Shown here one piece after another: positions 10,696 through 22,498 of a stretch of DNA of 64,000 nt. The notes under the pieces are model-generated. The model was not told the DNA's origin, did not search any database, and saw only the letters and a program-made list of their open reading frames with translations. A program made the translations under genes and the position numbers. Source of the DNA: Haberlea rhodopensis (taxonomy: Eukaryota; Streptophyta; Magnoliopsida; Lamiales; Gesneriaceae); assembly GCA_907163345.1 (NCBI GenBank), contig CAJQUN010000024.1, positions 5,642,001-5,706,000 of the forward strand, read 5' to 3'. Each line of letters starts with the position of its first letter. The first letter of the stretch is position 1.

Positions 10696-12087
10696 TGTAA
10701 AGACCCAAGAATTTGATGTCATCCAACAAGTTGAGGTAACTTGTTCAAGTCAAACACCTATTAGATAATTAAGTATTCTAGTAAGATTAGAACTCTAATT
10801 AATAGATAGATGATTAAGTATGCTAGTAGGATTAAAATTCTAATTAAATAAGATAGATTATTAAGAATTCTAGTAGGGACAGAAGTGAATCATATCATCT
10901 TTATCTTGACCAACCAAAGATTATTAAATAAGACCCAATCACTTATTCCTCATTCAACATCCAGCCGAAAACTTCACTTCAAATCATACCAGATTTCGAA
11001 AGTTTGATCATATAAATCCAAGAGTTCAGCCATTAAAACCCTCTCCATTCAACACCATATTTTGAAAGTTGTCCTTTGAACTGTATCAAAGATTCCAGCA
11101 AGAAAACCTTCAAAAATTCTTCAGCTATATGTTCGAAACTTTTACACAGCGCACACACAGTGAAGGCGTCAAACAATATTCAAGCTGAGGATAGAAAGAA
11201 ATCGTCGTTTTCGCAACCTAAATCTTTCAAACACGTCTACAATTGTTGTAAGTGGGCTTTTGTTATATATTCTTGCATTTTTGAGAAAATCATATGTATG
11301 TTTTGCAACCTCAATCGATATGTGAATTATGTTGAAATTATGATGTTCGGATGAAAATTATATTTTTAAGCACTTTAAATTTCGAAATATGATTGGGGGA
11401 ATTCCTTTATGACCTGATACGGTGGTTAACCGTTGTTCTGGGAAGTCCAGACCCTTTATTCGTGGGTGATTCGATGTCATGACCTCATCTCTAGGAGGGT
11501 TAAATCTAGAGACTGATATCAGTACCAAGAGGAAATTAGAGGATTTATTGTGCTTAACGTATATGAAAAATATTCTTAATATGTTATGTTATGGCTCGAT
11601 GGAAGTAATTATGATAAGTTATGGCCGGATGGGAGCAATTATGTTAAGATGCATTCATATAAGTTTATGATTTGATTATGATATATGTTTTGAAAAAATT
11701 ATGAATATGTGTTATATTATCATATCGATTGACCCCTGCTTGTTGAGTGTTTTTTCAAAGCACTCACCCCTTACTCTCCCTCCCCAGATAAAGACGAGGA
11801 AGATATTGAAGATGAAAAACAACACCAATTTTGGGGTTGGTGATCCACTGTGTTTCTATGAATTGAAGACTTTAAGTTTTGTTTAAAATGATTCCGTTAT
11901 TTTATTTTATTTTAAGACTTTTAGGAATTGGTTATGCAATTTAATTTCGATTGTAAAGACAATTATTTATTTTTTATGGAATATAGACTGGTTTTTCGTT
12001 AAATACGGTATTACGAGGCTTATTGATTTCAAGTTGTTATTGGGAATCAATGCTGGTGCTATTGACCCCGGTCTCGAGGCGTGACAC
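10696..12087 (+). repeat. Element B 3' LTR, full length (1392 bp)
   Basis: Begins TGTAAAGACCC and ends GCGTGACA, followed by target duplication CAAAT. Its last 290 bp (about 11795-12087) have no counterpart in the truncated 5' copy. Confidence 0.88.
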
Positions 12088-12870
12088 AAATGATTGCAAG
12101 TATTGTTCCAAACAGCGATTAAGTACCTCGGTTTGGCCATCCGTTTGAGGATGATAGGCACTCGACATAAGTGTTCCACTTATTTTAAACACATCTTGCC
12201 AAAACTTACTAAAAAATATAGGATCACGATCGGACACAATCGTTGGTGTTTCACTACCATCTCAGTGAATAAAGAGGCCACTGTAGCCGTCGTGAACCCT
12301 TCTTTCAATGGACAAAAAATGCGCATATTTGGATAAACGATCCACCACCACTAAAATGACAGAAAATCCATAAGAATTTGGAAGAACCCGTGATGAAGTC
12401 CATGGACACATCCTCCCAAACGTTGGTTGGAATTGGAAGTGGTTGTAACAAGCCTTGGCTCTTAGAAGCACTGTATTTTGTCTGCTAGCAAACATGACAA
12501 CTAGCCACATACTCTTTAACATCAATTGCCATCCCTTTCCAATAAAAAATGTCCACTAACCGAGCTAAGTTTTCTTAATGCCTGCATGTCCCGCAAGTGG
12601 TGAATTGTGGAATTCATAAAGCACCTTGGGTTTAAGGTTCGAGGAAGGATTAAGGCTCAAGCGTCTATTTTTGTATACCAAGCTATCATGCAAGCAAAAT
12701 TTGGGAAAATGGTTATTAGTAGGATAGGTACTGGCCAATAAGGAGGAATAAAACGGATCAATGAGGACCTCAGATTTGAGTTCATCAACTAACTGGAAGG
12801 TGGGATTAGATAAGGCCATGATAAGGTTGTGGATAGCAGAGAACCAGATGAATAAGGGAATTTTCATGAA
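12088..12870 (-). pseudogene. Element A integrase core
   Basis: Minus-strand fragments show GHAGIKKT (about 12590-12570, the end of the H2C2 zinc region), ILVVVDRLSKYAHF (about 12350-12310), SDRDPIFFSKFW and SSAYHPQTDGQTEVLNRCLE (about 12236-12110). These are the ordered motifs of a Ty3/gypsy integrase, spread over at least three frames. The core stops at the element B target site. Confidence 0.85.
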
Positions 12871-12879
12871 AGAGCATCA

Positions 12880-14329
12880 TCAAAGACATGTGTTTTCCCC
12901 GGTTTGAATTGAATATCAAAGTCGTACTCCAAAAGCTTTACTAGGTATCTTTGTTGGTCCGGTGTATTATGGTTTGAGTGAGTATGTCCTTGAGGCTTTG
13001 GTGGTCGGTAATGATTGTAAAATGATTGCTAATGAGGTATTGTTGCCATTTGGAAATGGCATGAGTGACAGCGGTTAGCTCCCTAACGTAAGTAGATGCT
13101 TTCATCATGTGTTGTGTAAATTTCTTACTGGTATAAGCAATGGGATGGGTATTCTGTAATAAGACAGCCCCATTCCTGGCCTTGAAGTGTCTGTTTGGAT
13201 TCGGAAAGGAATTGAGAAATTGGGAAGGACTAAGACAGGGGCACTAGTGAAAGCCATTTTGAGATTTTCAAAGGCAGATTGAGTAACAGGGGACCAAAGG
13301 AAACTATCCTTCTTGAGTAAGTCTGTTACGGGTGAGGCTATATGGGTGTATTTCGACACAAAGTTCAATAGAACCCCATTAATCCCAAGAATCCCCGCAA
13401 GGTTTTAAGTGTGGATGGAACATGCCACTTGTTAATAGCATCAAGTTTTTGTGGGCCAGGTTCTACACCTTGAACAGAAACGATATGCCCTAAGTATTCA
13501 GTCTGAGGTTGCCAAAGGAACATTTGAGCGCTTGGCATAGAAGGAGTTGTTGAGTTGTCTCCTAAACATTGTAGAACTAATTGTAATGAGATGATCCTCA
13601 AGTGAATGGCTGAATATTAAGATGTCATCGAAGAACACGATGACAAACTTCCTCAGATACGATTTAAACATAATGTTCATTGTGGCTTGGAAAGTGGAAG
13701 GTGCATTTGTGAGGCCGAATGGCATAACAAGAAACTCATAATTCCCCTCGTGGGGAAGGACTCGAATTTGGTGATAGCCAGCTCGCAGATCAATCTTAGA
13801 AAAAGTTGTGGCACTATGGAGCTCATCTTAGAGTTCATCAATTGTAGGTATATTGAATCTGTCTGGAATGGTAAAGTGATTTAAGGCGCGGTAGTAAATG
13901 AAAAACCGCCATGTGTCGTCCTTTTTGTTTTTTACTAATAGGACATGTGAGGAAAAAAGGGCATTGGCTTGGTCTAATAATGTCGGAAGTAAGCATCTAT
14001 TTACAAGCTTCTCGATTTCAGCTTTCTGACTATGGGAAACCTATATGGTTTAACGTTTACTGGGTTTGAATGGGGTATGAGGTGTATTTTATGGTCGATA
14101 AGGCGATTGGGTAGCAGTGCTTTAAAATCCACTAAATACATCATAATACGAATGAAGCAAGGCGGAAAGAGAAAAAATAGCTAAGTTAGGAAGTACCTCA
14201 AAGTGCATCAAAGTTTCAGCTCTGAGAGAAAAAAGTTGAAAACAACTCGAAATAGCCTTTGTTTGATTCAAACGTCGCAATTGATTAGGTGCACCTCTTG
14301 AATTTGCAGTAAAGTTTTACCATGGATCA
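12880..14329 (-). pseudogene. Element A reverse transcriptase and RNase H
   Basis: Minus-strand motifs are MPFGLTNAPSTFQATMN (about 13725-13675), the catalytic block VFFDDILIFSHS (about 13645-13610), TEYLGHIVS (about 13503), LRGFLGLMGFY (about 13400) and the RNase H lead-in PVLVLPNFSIPF (about 13240). The RT N-terminus (about 13730-14329) is broken by many stops and frame changes. It ends at the hAT target site. Confidence 0.85.
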
Positions 14330-14739
14330 AGGTGCTTATAGACCGGATTGGTCCGGATCCGGACCGGATCAATCCGGTTCCGAGCTCAATCGGATCTGAA
14401 CCGGATTGATCCGATTTCGGTTCCATGGCCTCCCGTGGTTCCGGATTGGACCGGGGCCAATCCGAAACCGGTCCGATATAATTAATTTTTGTTTTTATTT
14501 TGAAATTGAGGATAGTTTATTTTATACGCCTAAATATCTTGTTCAAATAATAAATGAAATATGTTGAAAAATACATACTTTATTAAATATGAAAAGTTTA
14601 ATAAAATCTAAAGCATTTGAACTTTTAAAAAAAAATTACATTATTCATCATAATTAATTAATATTGTCTTCACAAATTCTTCTTCTTCAGAGCTTTGGTT
14701 GCCGAACTCGTAGATTCCTCCTCCTCTTTTATTCCTTTG

Positions 14740-14961
14740 CTACGTCGACTCCGATGCCACACTGGATGTTTGAACCGCAAAAACGTCTCTAGCCATTTTG
14801 GCTAAGAGAGGAAATTGTCTTACGTTTGCTTTCCACCACTCCAGTAGGTCAAAAATTTCATATGTTACGAACATTTGACCCAAGAAGAATTGTAGCTCGT
14901 TCGATATGATATATGCCACTCCGCTTCCTCTCAGCTTCTTTCTGCCAAGACGCCTCAGCAA
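14740..14961 (-). pseudogene. hAT transposase C-terminal dimerisation domain
   Basis: The minus frame encodes FDLLEWWKANVRQFPLLAKM followed by ARDVFAVQTSSVASEST, the hallmark C-terminal hAT dimerisation signature. It lies upstream of nothing intact: the catalytic middle of the protein is missing or scrambled between here and 15110. Confidence 0.9.
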
Positions 14962-15109
14962 ATTAATCTCTCAACTTCTTGAATGGGTAGTGTCTTCTTC
15001 CTAGGTCCTCTCTGTAATGGTGACCATTGTACATGTTCGAAATTATACATTGTAAACATATTTTGGAGAGAATGTCTGATTGACGTCTTCTGATCGTCAA
15101 CATTCTTCC

Positions 15110-15652
15110 TCAAAAATTGAGAGTAATATTCAAAAAAGTATCAAATGAGCCGATTCCTTGACTATGATATATAAGTGTAGATATGCAATGAACATACGGA
15201 ATATTTTCCCAATATTTTTTAAATTTTGCCTCCATAAGTTGAACAAATTGTGCCAAATCATATATTTTTTCTCTAAATTCAATAAATTTACAAAAAAGGG
15301 AATAAAATAAGGAGAACTCGGATAAAAAACACAGGAAAACGATCGGTTGCTTCATTAAAAGTAGATAACAAAGCAGTACATTGAGTAACAAAAGCCCAAT
15401 CAGTAGTCCACAATAAATAACTAGCATCACTGTCATGCATTTGATAATTATTATAGAATCAGTTAAAGCTTCCTCATAATATAACATAGATTCTAACATG
15501 CGATATAAATAATTCCATCTAGTTTCTATGGGTGGTGGGAAAAGAGTATACCTAAGACCGTGAGTTGCACAAGTATTTTCTTGTACGATAGGTGGAATTG
15601 AAGGAGCATGACCTTCACGACCACCACGACCACTAGTAGAAGAAGATATCAT
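15110..15652 (-). pseudogene. hAT transposase internal fragment
   Basis: The minus frame has an N-terminal glycine/serine stretch, then ETRWNYLYRMLESMLYYEEA, the conserved TRWNSTY-type block of hAT transposases. The frame then passes into hydrophobic sequence with no transposase similarity, so the fragment is probably deleted internally. Same strand and element as 14740-14961. Confidence 0.72.
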
Positions 15653-16175
15653 TACAATATTGAGAATATAATTAGCTCAGCAAAAGTTAAAAATCTAATA
15701 AAAAGATGATGATAACAAATTGATAATAGAATTGCAAGAATAAAATTGTATGGAATTGTAAGGAATATTGGAATTATATGAAAAATGATAGAGTATGAGA
15801 GTTGTTTGAGTATGATGAAACGGTGTTGGGTAAAGGGGTATTTATATGTTACATATTTGTTTTCTTTTAATTATCTTTTTAAAATAATAATGCTGCCCAA
15901 CAGCTACTAGCCGTTGGGCAGCATGCCCCGTTGGCCAAGCAGGCTTAAAAAAGCACCGATTCTGGTTGCAAATCGGAATCAATGCGGAACCCACAGGTTC
16001 CGTTGGGATAGGAATCGTCGGTTCGGGGGTTCCGATCCAAAAGAATCAGTCTGATCCGGCTTAAACCCGGATCGGAATTTGGTTCTGAACCAGGTTAACC
16101 GGTCCTGGTTTCGAACCAATTTTAACTGGTTCGGTTCCGTATCGGGTCCGGTTAACCCAAACCGTTAAGCAGCTT

Positions 16176-16329
16176 GAACCACGGAGACTAACCACACGTC
16201 CATCCCACTCAAACTCCATCAATAGATTTTTGTAGTCAGTTGTAACAGGTCCCAGCAACTCCAACCACTGCACCCCAAGTGCCACATCGACCCCTTGAAG
16301 CTGGAGCACGAACAAGTCAATCAAGAATT
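16176..16329 (-). pseudogene. Element A protease, C-terminal part
   Basis: Minus strand reads QGVDVALGVQWLELLGPV and then EFEWDGRVVSLRGSS, the usual end of a gypsy pepsin-like protease and start of the RT linker. It is separated from the protease active site (19503-19810) by the copia insertion. Confidence 0.85.
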
Positions 16330-16838
16330 TGTAGTACAAAATTTATGGGTGTGTATCTTAGTAAAGTAGCAAACAAAAACAACAAATGGCTTTGTATTAG
16401 AAATGTCGAGGCGAGATTTGGAATCTCTGTCCTTAAGACATATTGCCCCGCTACGGTGCTAACGGTTTACTTTGGCAATTTGTCTCCCAAGATACAACGA
16501 CTATGATTTGTGATAGGAGCACTCCAAATCAAAAATCCTTCAAAACACAAAGGTCTAAAAACGCTTAACCATACAATAGAAGATTCACAAAATTACTCAA
16601 ATTTTGATCTTCAAATATGATGTGAATTTTGAAATTCCATCTCTAATTCATTCAAGAGTTGTTTCTTATATAGTATACCAAGTTGTGTCATCAAGAGACA
16701 CCATTTGAAAGCATCTAATCGTGAAACATTGCACCCCAACATGAATGGACACACCATTTAATTTGGAAGCATCCAATCATGAAAAATTACACCCCAAATG
16801 AATGGACACACCTTTTAATTTGATTCAAATTTCCAACA
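16330..16838 (-). repeat. Element C 3' LTR
   Basis: Direct copy of 18987-19497 differing by scattered substitutions and small indels. On the minus strand it follows a short purine-rich tract and begins TGTTGG. Confidence 0.9.
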
Positions 16839-16841
16839 ATC

Positions 16842-17330
16842 TCCAACATGAATTAAATTAATGCATGTATGGATTTGAGTACTTTTAACGAACTATGATG
16901 TCATCTGGAGAGATAGCTTGCGGCTTTGAATCTTCCGTAGTAGCATTCAATCGGATTTACTTGACTTAATAGTGAACTTATAGTCTTGAACTATTTAGTC
17001 GTTGATGTATACCTAGACAATTGAACCCACGTCAGAACAATTCTAACCTTCGTATTGGTTTCTTACGGTTGTGTCCATTCCGGCCATGGACCACGCTTAG
17101 TTTCATAAGTGCTTTTCATTCTTTGAAGCGGCCACACTTCGCACTTACGTAGGTGATCTCCTAGAAGAGTATCCCGCTATACTTCAACATATTCTTATAT
17201 GTCTTAGGAATCATTAAAGGCCTTTTGCCTGTCATCGTACCCTTTTTGCAGGCTACACCCCTTATCGTAGGAATGTGTTGGAGATTGATCTCCAAGGTGT
17301 TTATACAATCTCGTAGTTTGGTTGTCCCTT
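16842..17330 (-). repeat. Copia 3' tail sequence shared with 29870-30300 and 30950-31345
   Basis: On the minus strand this stretch contains AGTGTGGCCGCTTCAAAG-like and GTGGTCCATGGCCG words and ends at AATTCATG plus a purine tract. Two plus-strand relatives occur near 30 kb, one directly downstream of a copia RNase H frame, which identifies the sequence as the untranslated tail between the copia polyprotein and 3' LTR. Confidence 0.8.
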
Positions 17331-17689
17331 ATAAACTTCCACATGATCTCTCGGTTAACCATTTCATATGCGGATTTGCGGTTTCACACAATCACTCACG
17401 ATTATGCCACTAGATATCATTTTGCCATATAGCATTATAGCAACATGTTTTAGTTGCATGCACATGATTTGTTTCTAACAACTTATAAAACCACTCGGCC
17501 GAAGAAGCTTTATATGTTTTGTATAGAGAATTTTCCACAATAATATATCTTCAGTTTTGGTAATCGCATTATCTCATTTGCATCATTTCATCCTTTTAGA
17601 TATTTCCATCATCAAATTTTAAGCGTTGTTAACGCGTTTCTTACAAAATTCAGATCATAGTAAATACTCAATAACTCACGATTCATATT

Positions 17690-18600
17690 TAAGCAAATAG
17701 ATTCCAAAAAATTACAAGCTCAAGATTCTATTTCTTGTAAACTTGAAATTTAAGAGCAAAGCTTAAAATTTGAAACTCGAATTAATCCTTGAGATTTCAT
17801 TCTTCAAAATGTCTTGGAAACTTTAATTCCAAGCATTGTTCTTGATGCACATACGTCAAAAATGTCTCGTCAACATTTTTCCTTTGTTACTTGATGATTT
17901 CTAAATTGCTTCTCCAATGAGCATATCATCAATACACAAGCATACATATGCTTATATGTGTACACATTTGTCACACTCGTTGATCTATTTGACAACATGA
18001 TTTGTCAAATTCTTCATGTCTTTTATTTGGTTTTTGTTATGACTTTACTTTGGCCTTCATTTCTAATTTAGCCAATTACCCCCACATTTCAAATATTGTA
18101 GGAAACTCTATTTTCCTTCAATCACAAGGTTTTCGTCCTTGCCTAAATGTGGTAAGTGATTGAATCCTACACTTGCAACCCCCACAACTTTGGGTAGTAA
18201 CGAAGTGGACTGGCGTTCAAACTTTCGTGTTTCAAGTTCTAAGCGTTATCGTCTTACAAATCCAAATTCAAGTTTTTATTTCTTGAAAATTTCGTATTTA
18301 AGCGTACTTGCTTACAAAATTTGAAACTTTGGTAATATTCTCAAATTCAGTTCACAATTTGCAATTTAAGCGCACTAACTTAGAAAACTTGAATTCAAGA
18401 TTTTAAATCTTGCAAATTCATGTTATAAGTGTACTAGCTTAGAAATTCAAAATGAACAAATTTGAGATATTGCAGCGCCTAATCAAAATTTGTGGCCTCG
18501 ATTTATCACTTGTGTTTTAAGCGTACAAAGCTTAGAAACTCGAATTCAATATTTTATAGTCTTGCAGATTCAAGCTTAAGCGTCAAATTCTTAGACAACA
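17690..18600. repeat. Degenerate tandem repeats inside element C
   Basis: Words such as CTTAGAAACTCGAATTCAA, TCTTGCAAATTCA and TTTAAGCG recur about every 60-70 bp across the stretch, with heavy divergence. It lies between the gag remnant and the 3' tail of the copia element and encodes nothing. Confidence 0.6.
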
Positions 18601-18704
18601 CAAGTATAATTTACTCACAATTTCCATAGCAAAACTCATTTGCTAAATTTTATTTCAATCTCATTATTGAAGTGTTTAAACACGTCACTGGCCTCGTTTT
18701 TGCT

Positions 18705-18962
18705 TCATAGCAAAAAAAGTCGCAACAATATGATTCTTGCACAGGAAATCGCTTTGATTCCACGCATCACTGCAACCCTATTTTTGTTGTCGGTTTCATC
18801 CTCCATAATAGTAGGAGCATCCTTATTGAGGAACATTGCCAACCTCAATGTTGTCAAATAAAGCAACATCTTTTGTTGCCATCGCTTGAAATGGTTCCCA
18901 CTGAACTTTTCAGGCCTTTCACCATGATGAACTGGAGTCGTTGTTGCACTCGACGAAGCCAT
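18705..18962 (-). pseudogene. Element C gag N-terminus
   Basis: Minus-strand open frame starting MASSSATTTPVHHGERPEKF and continuing SGNHFKRWQQKMLLYLTTL, the FxGxNFxRWQQKM signature of plant Ty1/copia gag. It begins 25 bp inside the 5' LTR and loses similarity after about 65 residues. Confidence 0.85.
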
Positions 18963-18986
18963 TTGTTGCTAATATTGTCTTAAGAT

Positions 18987-19497
18987 TGTAGAACAAAATT
19001 TATGGGTGTGTATTTTAGGAAAGTAGCAAGCAAAAACAACAAACGGCTTTGTATTAGAAATGTCGAGGCGAGATTTGGAATATCTGTCCTTAAGACAATA
19101 TTGCCCCGCTACGGTGCTAACAGTTTACTTTGGCAATTTGTCTCCCAAGATACGACTATGATTTGTGACAGGAGCACTCTAAATCACAAATCCTTTAAAC
19201 CACAAAGGTCTAAAGACGCTCAACCATAACAATGATGAAGACTCACAAAATTACTCAAATTTTTATCTTCAAATATGATGTGAATTTCGAAATTCCATGT
19301 TTAATTCATTCGAGAGTTGTTTCTTATATAGTATACCAAGTTGTGTCATCAAGAAACACCATTTGGAAGCATCTAATCATGAAACATTGCACCCCAACAT
19401 GAATGAACACACCATTTAATTTGAAAGCATCCAATCATGAAAAATTACACCCCAACATGAATGGACACACCATTTAATATGATTCAAATTTCCAACA
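18987..19497 (-). repeat. Element C 5' LTR
   Basis: On the minus strand this LTR precedes gag. It ends at 19497 exactly where the GAATT target duplication begins. Confidence 0.9.
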
Positions 19498-19502
19498 GAA
19501 TT

Positions 19503-19830
19503 TTTTGGATCCCAATGCAATAAGAACTGCGGACAATAACCCTCTCATGCCAATGATTGCCCATTCTCCACTAGGGCCCTAAAGTGAGGTAAGGACACAA
19601 TGGAAAGTTTCAAGAAGTTGGCAATACGGTCTTGGATGAAGTTATGTGAACTTCCGCCATCAATCAAAACCTGGATTGAAAAACCGTCAATCTGACATGT
19701 TATTCGAAAAGTCCGTGGTGCAATCTGACCCGCCAAGGCGTGTAAACTAATTTCAGGTGTCTCAAGTGTTGTTTCTTGTGACAACAATTCTGAAGGTTTC
19801 TCTGGCACATATATTCCTCATCCTTTGTGA
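19503..19830 (-). pseudogene. Element A protease, active-site part
   Basis: Minus strand encodes ISLHALAGQ, then FSIQVLIDGGSSHNFIQDRI. The usual retropepsin-like D(S/T)G triad of gypsy elements reads DGG here, a likely inactivating change, and the HNFI context is typical. The frame stops at 19545 and then continues toward the element C target site. The protein resumes at 16329. Confidence 0.85.
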
Positions 19831-20184
19831 AAAAGAACATGCGTCCCTTGCTCTAATGAACAACGTAGTACTTCTCCTCGCAATTGTAACAGAGACCTTT
19901 CTCTCTGTGTAACACCATCTCGCCTGCTGTAAGCTTCTTAATAATTGGTGGTGGTTTATGTTTATGTCCTTGCTTACCCTAAACTGTGTGGAGTAGGCAA
20001 CAAAGGTGGTAAAGATGTTGGTTTAGAATAAACCAAACCTCTCTCATTGCAATGAACATCCATGTTGGAACGCAATGAATTTTTTATGTCCAGTGATTTA
20101 TCATCAAATAATTTGGCTAGGCCCATGGGTAGTTAGTGTGGTTTATAGATCTGGATCTCCTTTCGTAATTAATTCCAATCGTAA

Positions 20185-20830
20185 TCATGAAATAAAACAA
20201 CTCACAAGTACATGTTCAGGAATAAAAGGAATTTTGTTCGCCAGTTGTTCGATCTGAGTCTGGTACTCCGATAATTTGCATGTTTGAATCAATTTGCTTA
20301 ATGCGCCAAAACGATCTTCATACTCGAAAGGTCCAACCAGTAATTTACTTCTATTCATCCAATCGAACCAATCCAACGCCGCATCTTCGAGATGAAACGA
20401 AGTTATTGTTAATCGCAGCGCATCTGGTGTATCATAGAAATCGAAATACCGTTGAATACATGAGATCCACGCCAGTGGATTATCACCGGTGAAACATGGA
20501 ACCTGTAATCGTATGAATTTCAAAGGACCGGTATTATCGAAGGAAGTTGGAAAATCTGGTCCACCACGATTGTGAATCTGAGATAGAGGTTGTTTCTCCG
20601 CCACCGGAATGCTAGAATGCCGAATTGTTTGATTGAACTTCGCATCTAATGTATGTAGTCCAATCGTAAGCTTTAACAGAATTCGAGACAAAATCAATAA
20701 TAGAATTATGTTTCTCGATCAAAATTGAGTGACTCTCCTGTAGTTGAGTCAATTTCGAGAATGAATCCAAGTCTTGTTCCATCAGCCATGAGTTCTTCAA
20801 TGAGAGCACCAATTTGATAGGCAGCAACTT
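20185..20830 (-). pseudogene. Element A gag
   Basis: Minus strand: a start-like ATG near 20785, basic N-terminus, a frame change near 20690, then PCFTGDNPLAWISCIQRYFD, the FxGxxPxxWI-Q-aa signature of plant gypsy gag (retrotransposon gag domain), and later ALDWFDWMNR. The zinc knuckle, partly visible at about 19880-19920 as cysteine codons, is degraded. Upstream is a primer-site-like region. Confidence 0.85.
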
Positions 20831-20950
20831 AGAGAGTGCTAATCTCCTGAGAAGAAAGGATTAGAGAAAGAAACAACAAGAAATACAGAGGAAATTGAGA
20901 TAGAATTTCAGATTGGAAAACAAGTTCTTTCGATATTCAGTTACTCCTTT
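20795..20950 (-). promoter_or_regulatory. Element A primer-binding region and 5' LTR end
   Basis: On the minus strand the sequence TATCAAATTGGTGCTCTCAT precedes gag by a short spacer and resembles the TATCAGAGC initiator-tRNA primer site with two changes. Upstream (20830-20950) is the 3' end of the LTR, whose remainder continues at 23433-23481 beyond the solo LTR. A TATATAAATAAA TATA-like box lies there at about 23455-23444. Confidence 0.6.
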
Positions 20951-21545
20951 TGTGGCGCCCCAAACGTCACCACGTAAATAGACACCACATGACGTCATTT
21001 GTATAAAAAAACTTGTCATAATCTCCCCTTAATTGGACCTCCCAACAATACACAACATGACATATATATTTTCACAAAAATATATGACGTCTACCCAATT
21101 TAACTATAACATAAGTCACATGCATCAAAGCATAGTGTAATACATACAAGCCATATACAGATGTAAACAAGCTCACATGCGAGCCACAACTAGTTGAAAC
21201 ATATGTATTATCCTATGACAACTTCATTGTAAGTGACAAGGACTTAGACATCTCAGACTCAACAGCTCCTAATCATGTATCCAACTCTAACGTCTAAGCC
21301 TGATACCTGTTTCAACAGAAACAGCCCCCAAACAATGGGTGAGCATAAACACCAGCAATAATAACAACATAAACATACAGTAGTCTATCAACAGTATAAC
21401 ATGCTGAAAATCTAACAGAAATACTCCCTGAAATCAATAGGAATAATACTAAGATTTCTTGACTGTTTCTGTAATACCATTCTCCAACATCAAAATCATA
21501 ATCCATCAATCATCATCTCAACCATATCACAACTGATGTACAAAT

Positions 21546-21728
21546 CGATATAGTGGCAACACCGAGCCAACTATACATCATCGTCGCATAATCATTGCGA
21601 CCCATTGTAAATATTCGATATAGTGGCAACACCAAGCCTACTATACCCCATCGTCGCATCATCATTGCGACCCATCGTAAATAATAGATATAGTGGCAAC
21701 ACCAAGCCTACTATACCACATCGTCGCT
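21546..21728. repeat. 70-bp tandem repeat in the solo LTR
   Basis: Copies start at 21546, 21616 and 21686 (the last partial), each with ATATAGTGGCAACACC and CATCGTCGCAT. Confidence 0.9.
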
Positions 21729-21920
21729 CTCCTACTACTACGACACAATCAACAACAATAGTAACAACACGTCGTTCATTTCAGCAACCCTCAACATCAT
21801 CATGCATTTACCATCATCGCTATATCATAACAACATCAATAAGAATATCAAAACATGCTCGTACGTCAACACATACCTGATAGTCGATAATCACAATTAG
21901 GCTATTCCTGACGTCCCGAG

Positions 21921-22498
21921 TAGGGATGGCAATGGGACGGGTCCAAACCCAGACCCGCACCCCCGCCGGGGCGGGTTTGGACCCGCTTCAACCGGGTTTG
22001 GAAGCGGGGCGGGGCGGGGCGGGGCGGGTCATGGGATTGGCCGAACCCGCCCCGTACCCGCCCCGCAATACATTTTTAATTTTTTAAAAAAAAATATGAT
22101 ATTGATTATACATTTTACTTCTTTAATTGAACAATAAAGTGTCATTATTTAATTTTATATCAAAATTCATGTGTTCATGTTAAAGAAGTTGGACATTTTG
22201 AAGAAAATAAGAGCAAATTAATAAATATTTAGTAGTTTAAAGATAGTTTTGCAATGCTTATTATAAATATTTACTAGAGAAAACATAAAATTTAATCACA
22301 AAACTCAACTTTTGTGTTTCAAAATTGATTTCTAGCTGACTTTTTTTTTTTTTAAAAAAAATGGAACCGGGGCGGGGCGGGTAAACCCGCCGGTTTCGCG
22401 GGTCTAAGCGGAGCGGGGCGGGTCCGGGTTTTATGTGTAGCGGGGCGGGTCCTGAGATTGGCCAAACCCGTCACATACCCGACCCGTTGCCATTCCTA
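21921..22498. mobile_element. hAT MITE, 578 bp
   Basis: Terminal inverted repeats TAGGGATGGCAATGGG / ...CGTTGCCATTCCTA, flanked by GTCCCGAG (21913-21920) and GTCCCAAG (22499-22506), an 8-bp duplication with one mismatch. Both subterminal regions are rich in GGGGCGGG and CCCGCCCC words around an AT-rich core. No transposase frame is present, so it depends on a hAT enzyme supplied elsewhere. Confidence 0.9.

Larger units (their letters stand above)
6864..12087 (+). mobile_element. Element B: Ty3/gypsy chromovirus inserted in element A
   Basis: Bounded by TGTAAAGACCC at 6864 and GGCGTGACA ending at 12087, with the target duplication TAAAT / CAAAT (one mismatch). The 3' LTR (10696-12087) is 1392 bp. 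The 5' LTR copy is only about 1150 bp because it stops at about 8013 and is fused directly to RT, so the LTR end, primer site, gag and protease are missing. RT, RNase H, integrase and a chromodomain follow in order with several frame breaks. Domain order and the chromodomain fit the Tekay/Del-like chromoviruses (inference). Confidence 0.9.
14338..16167 (-). mobile_element. hAT-type DNA transposon, decayed
   Basis: Flanked by AGGTGCTT (14330-14337) and AGCAGCTT (16168-16175), which agree at 6 of 8 positions and fit an aged 8-bp hAT duplication. The gypsy protease-RT linker reads through when the element is removed. Both ends carry dense CCGGAT/CCGGTT-type repeats (14340-14480 and 16050-16160), as subterminal regions of hAT elements often do. 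Transposase fragments lie on the minus strand inside. The terminal repeats themselves are degraded. Confidence 0.78.
16330..19497 (-). mobile_element. Element C: Ty1/copia retrotransposon, internally deleted
   Basis: Two direct LTRs (16330-16838, 509 bp; 18987-19497, 511 bp) are flanked by a perfect 5-bp duplication GAATT (16325-16329 and 19498-19502). In minus orientation the LTR begins TGTTGGAAATTTG and ends TTTTGTTCTACA. The internal 2148 bp keep only the gag N-terminus (18962-18705), a long degenerate AT-rich middle and the 3' untranslated tail (17330-16842). Protease, integrase and RT are gone. The primer-binding site after the 5' LTR is not recognisable. Confidence 0.92.
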
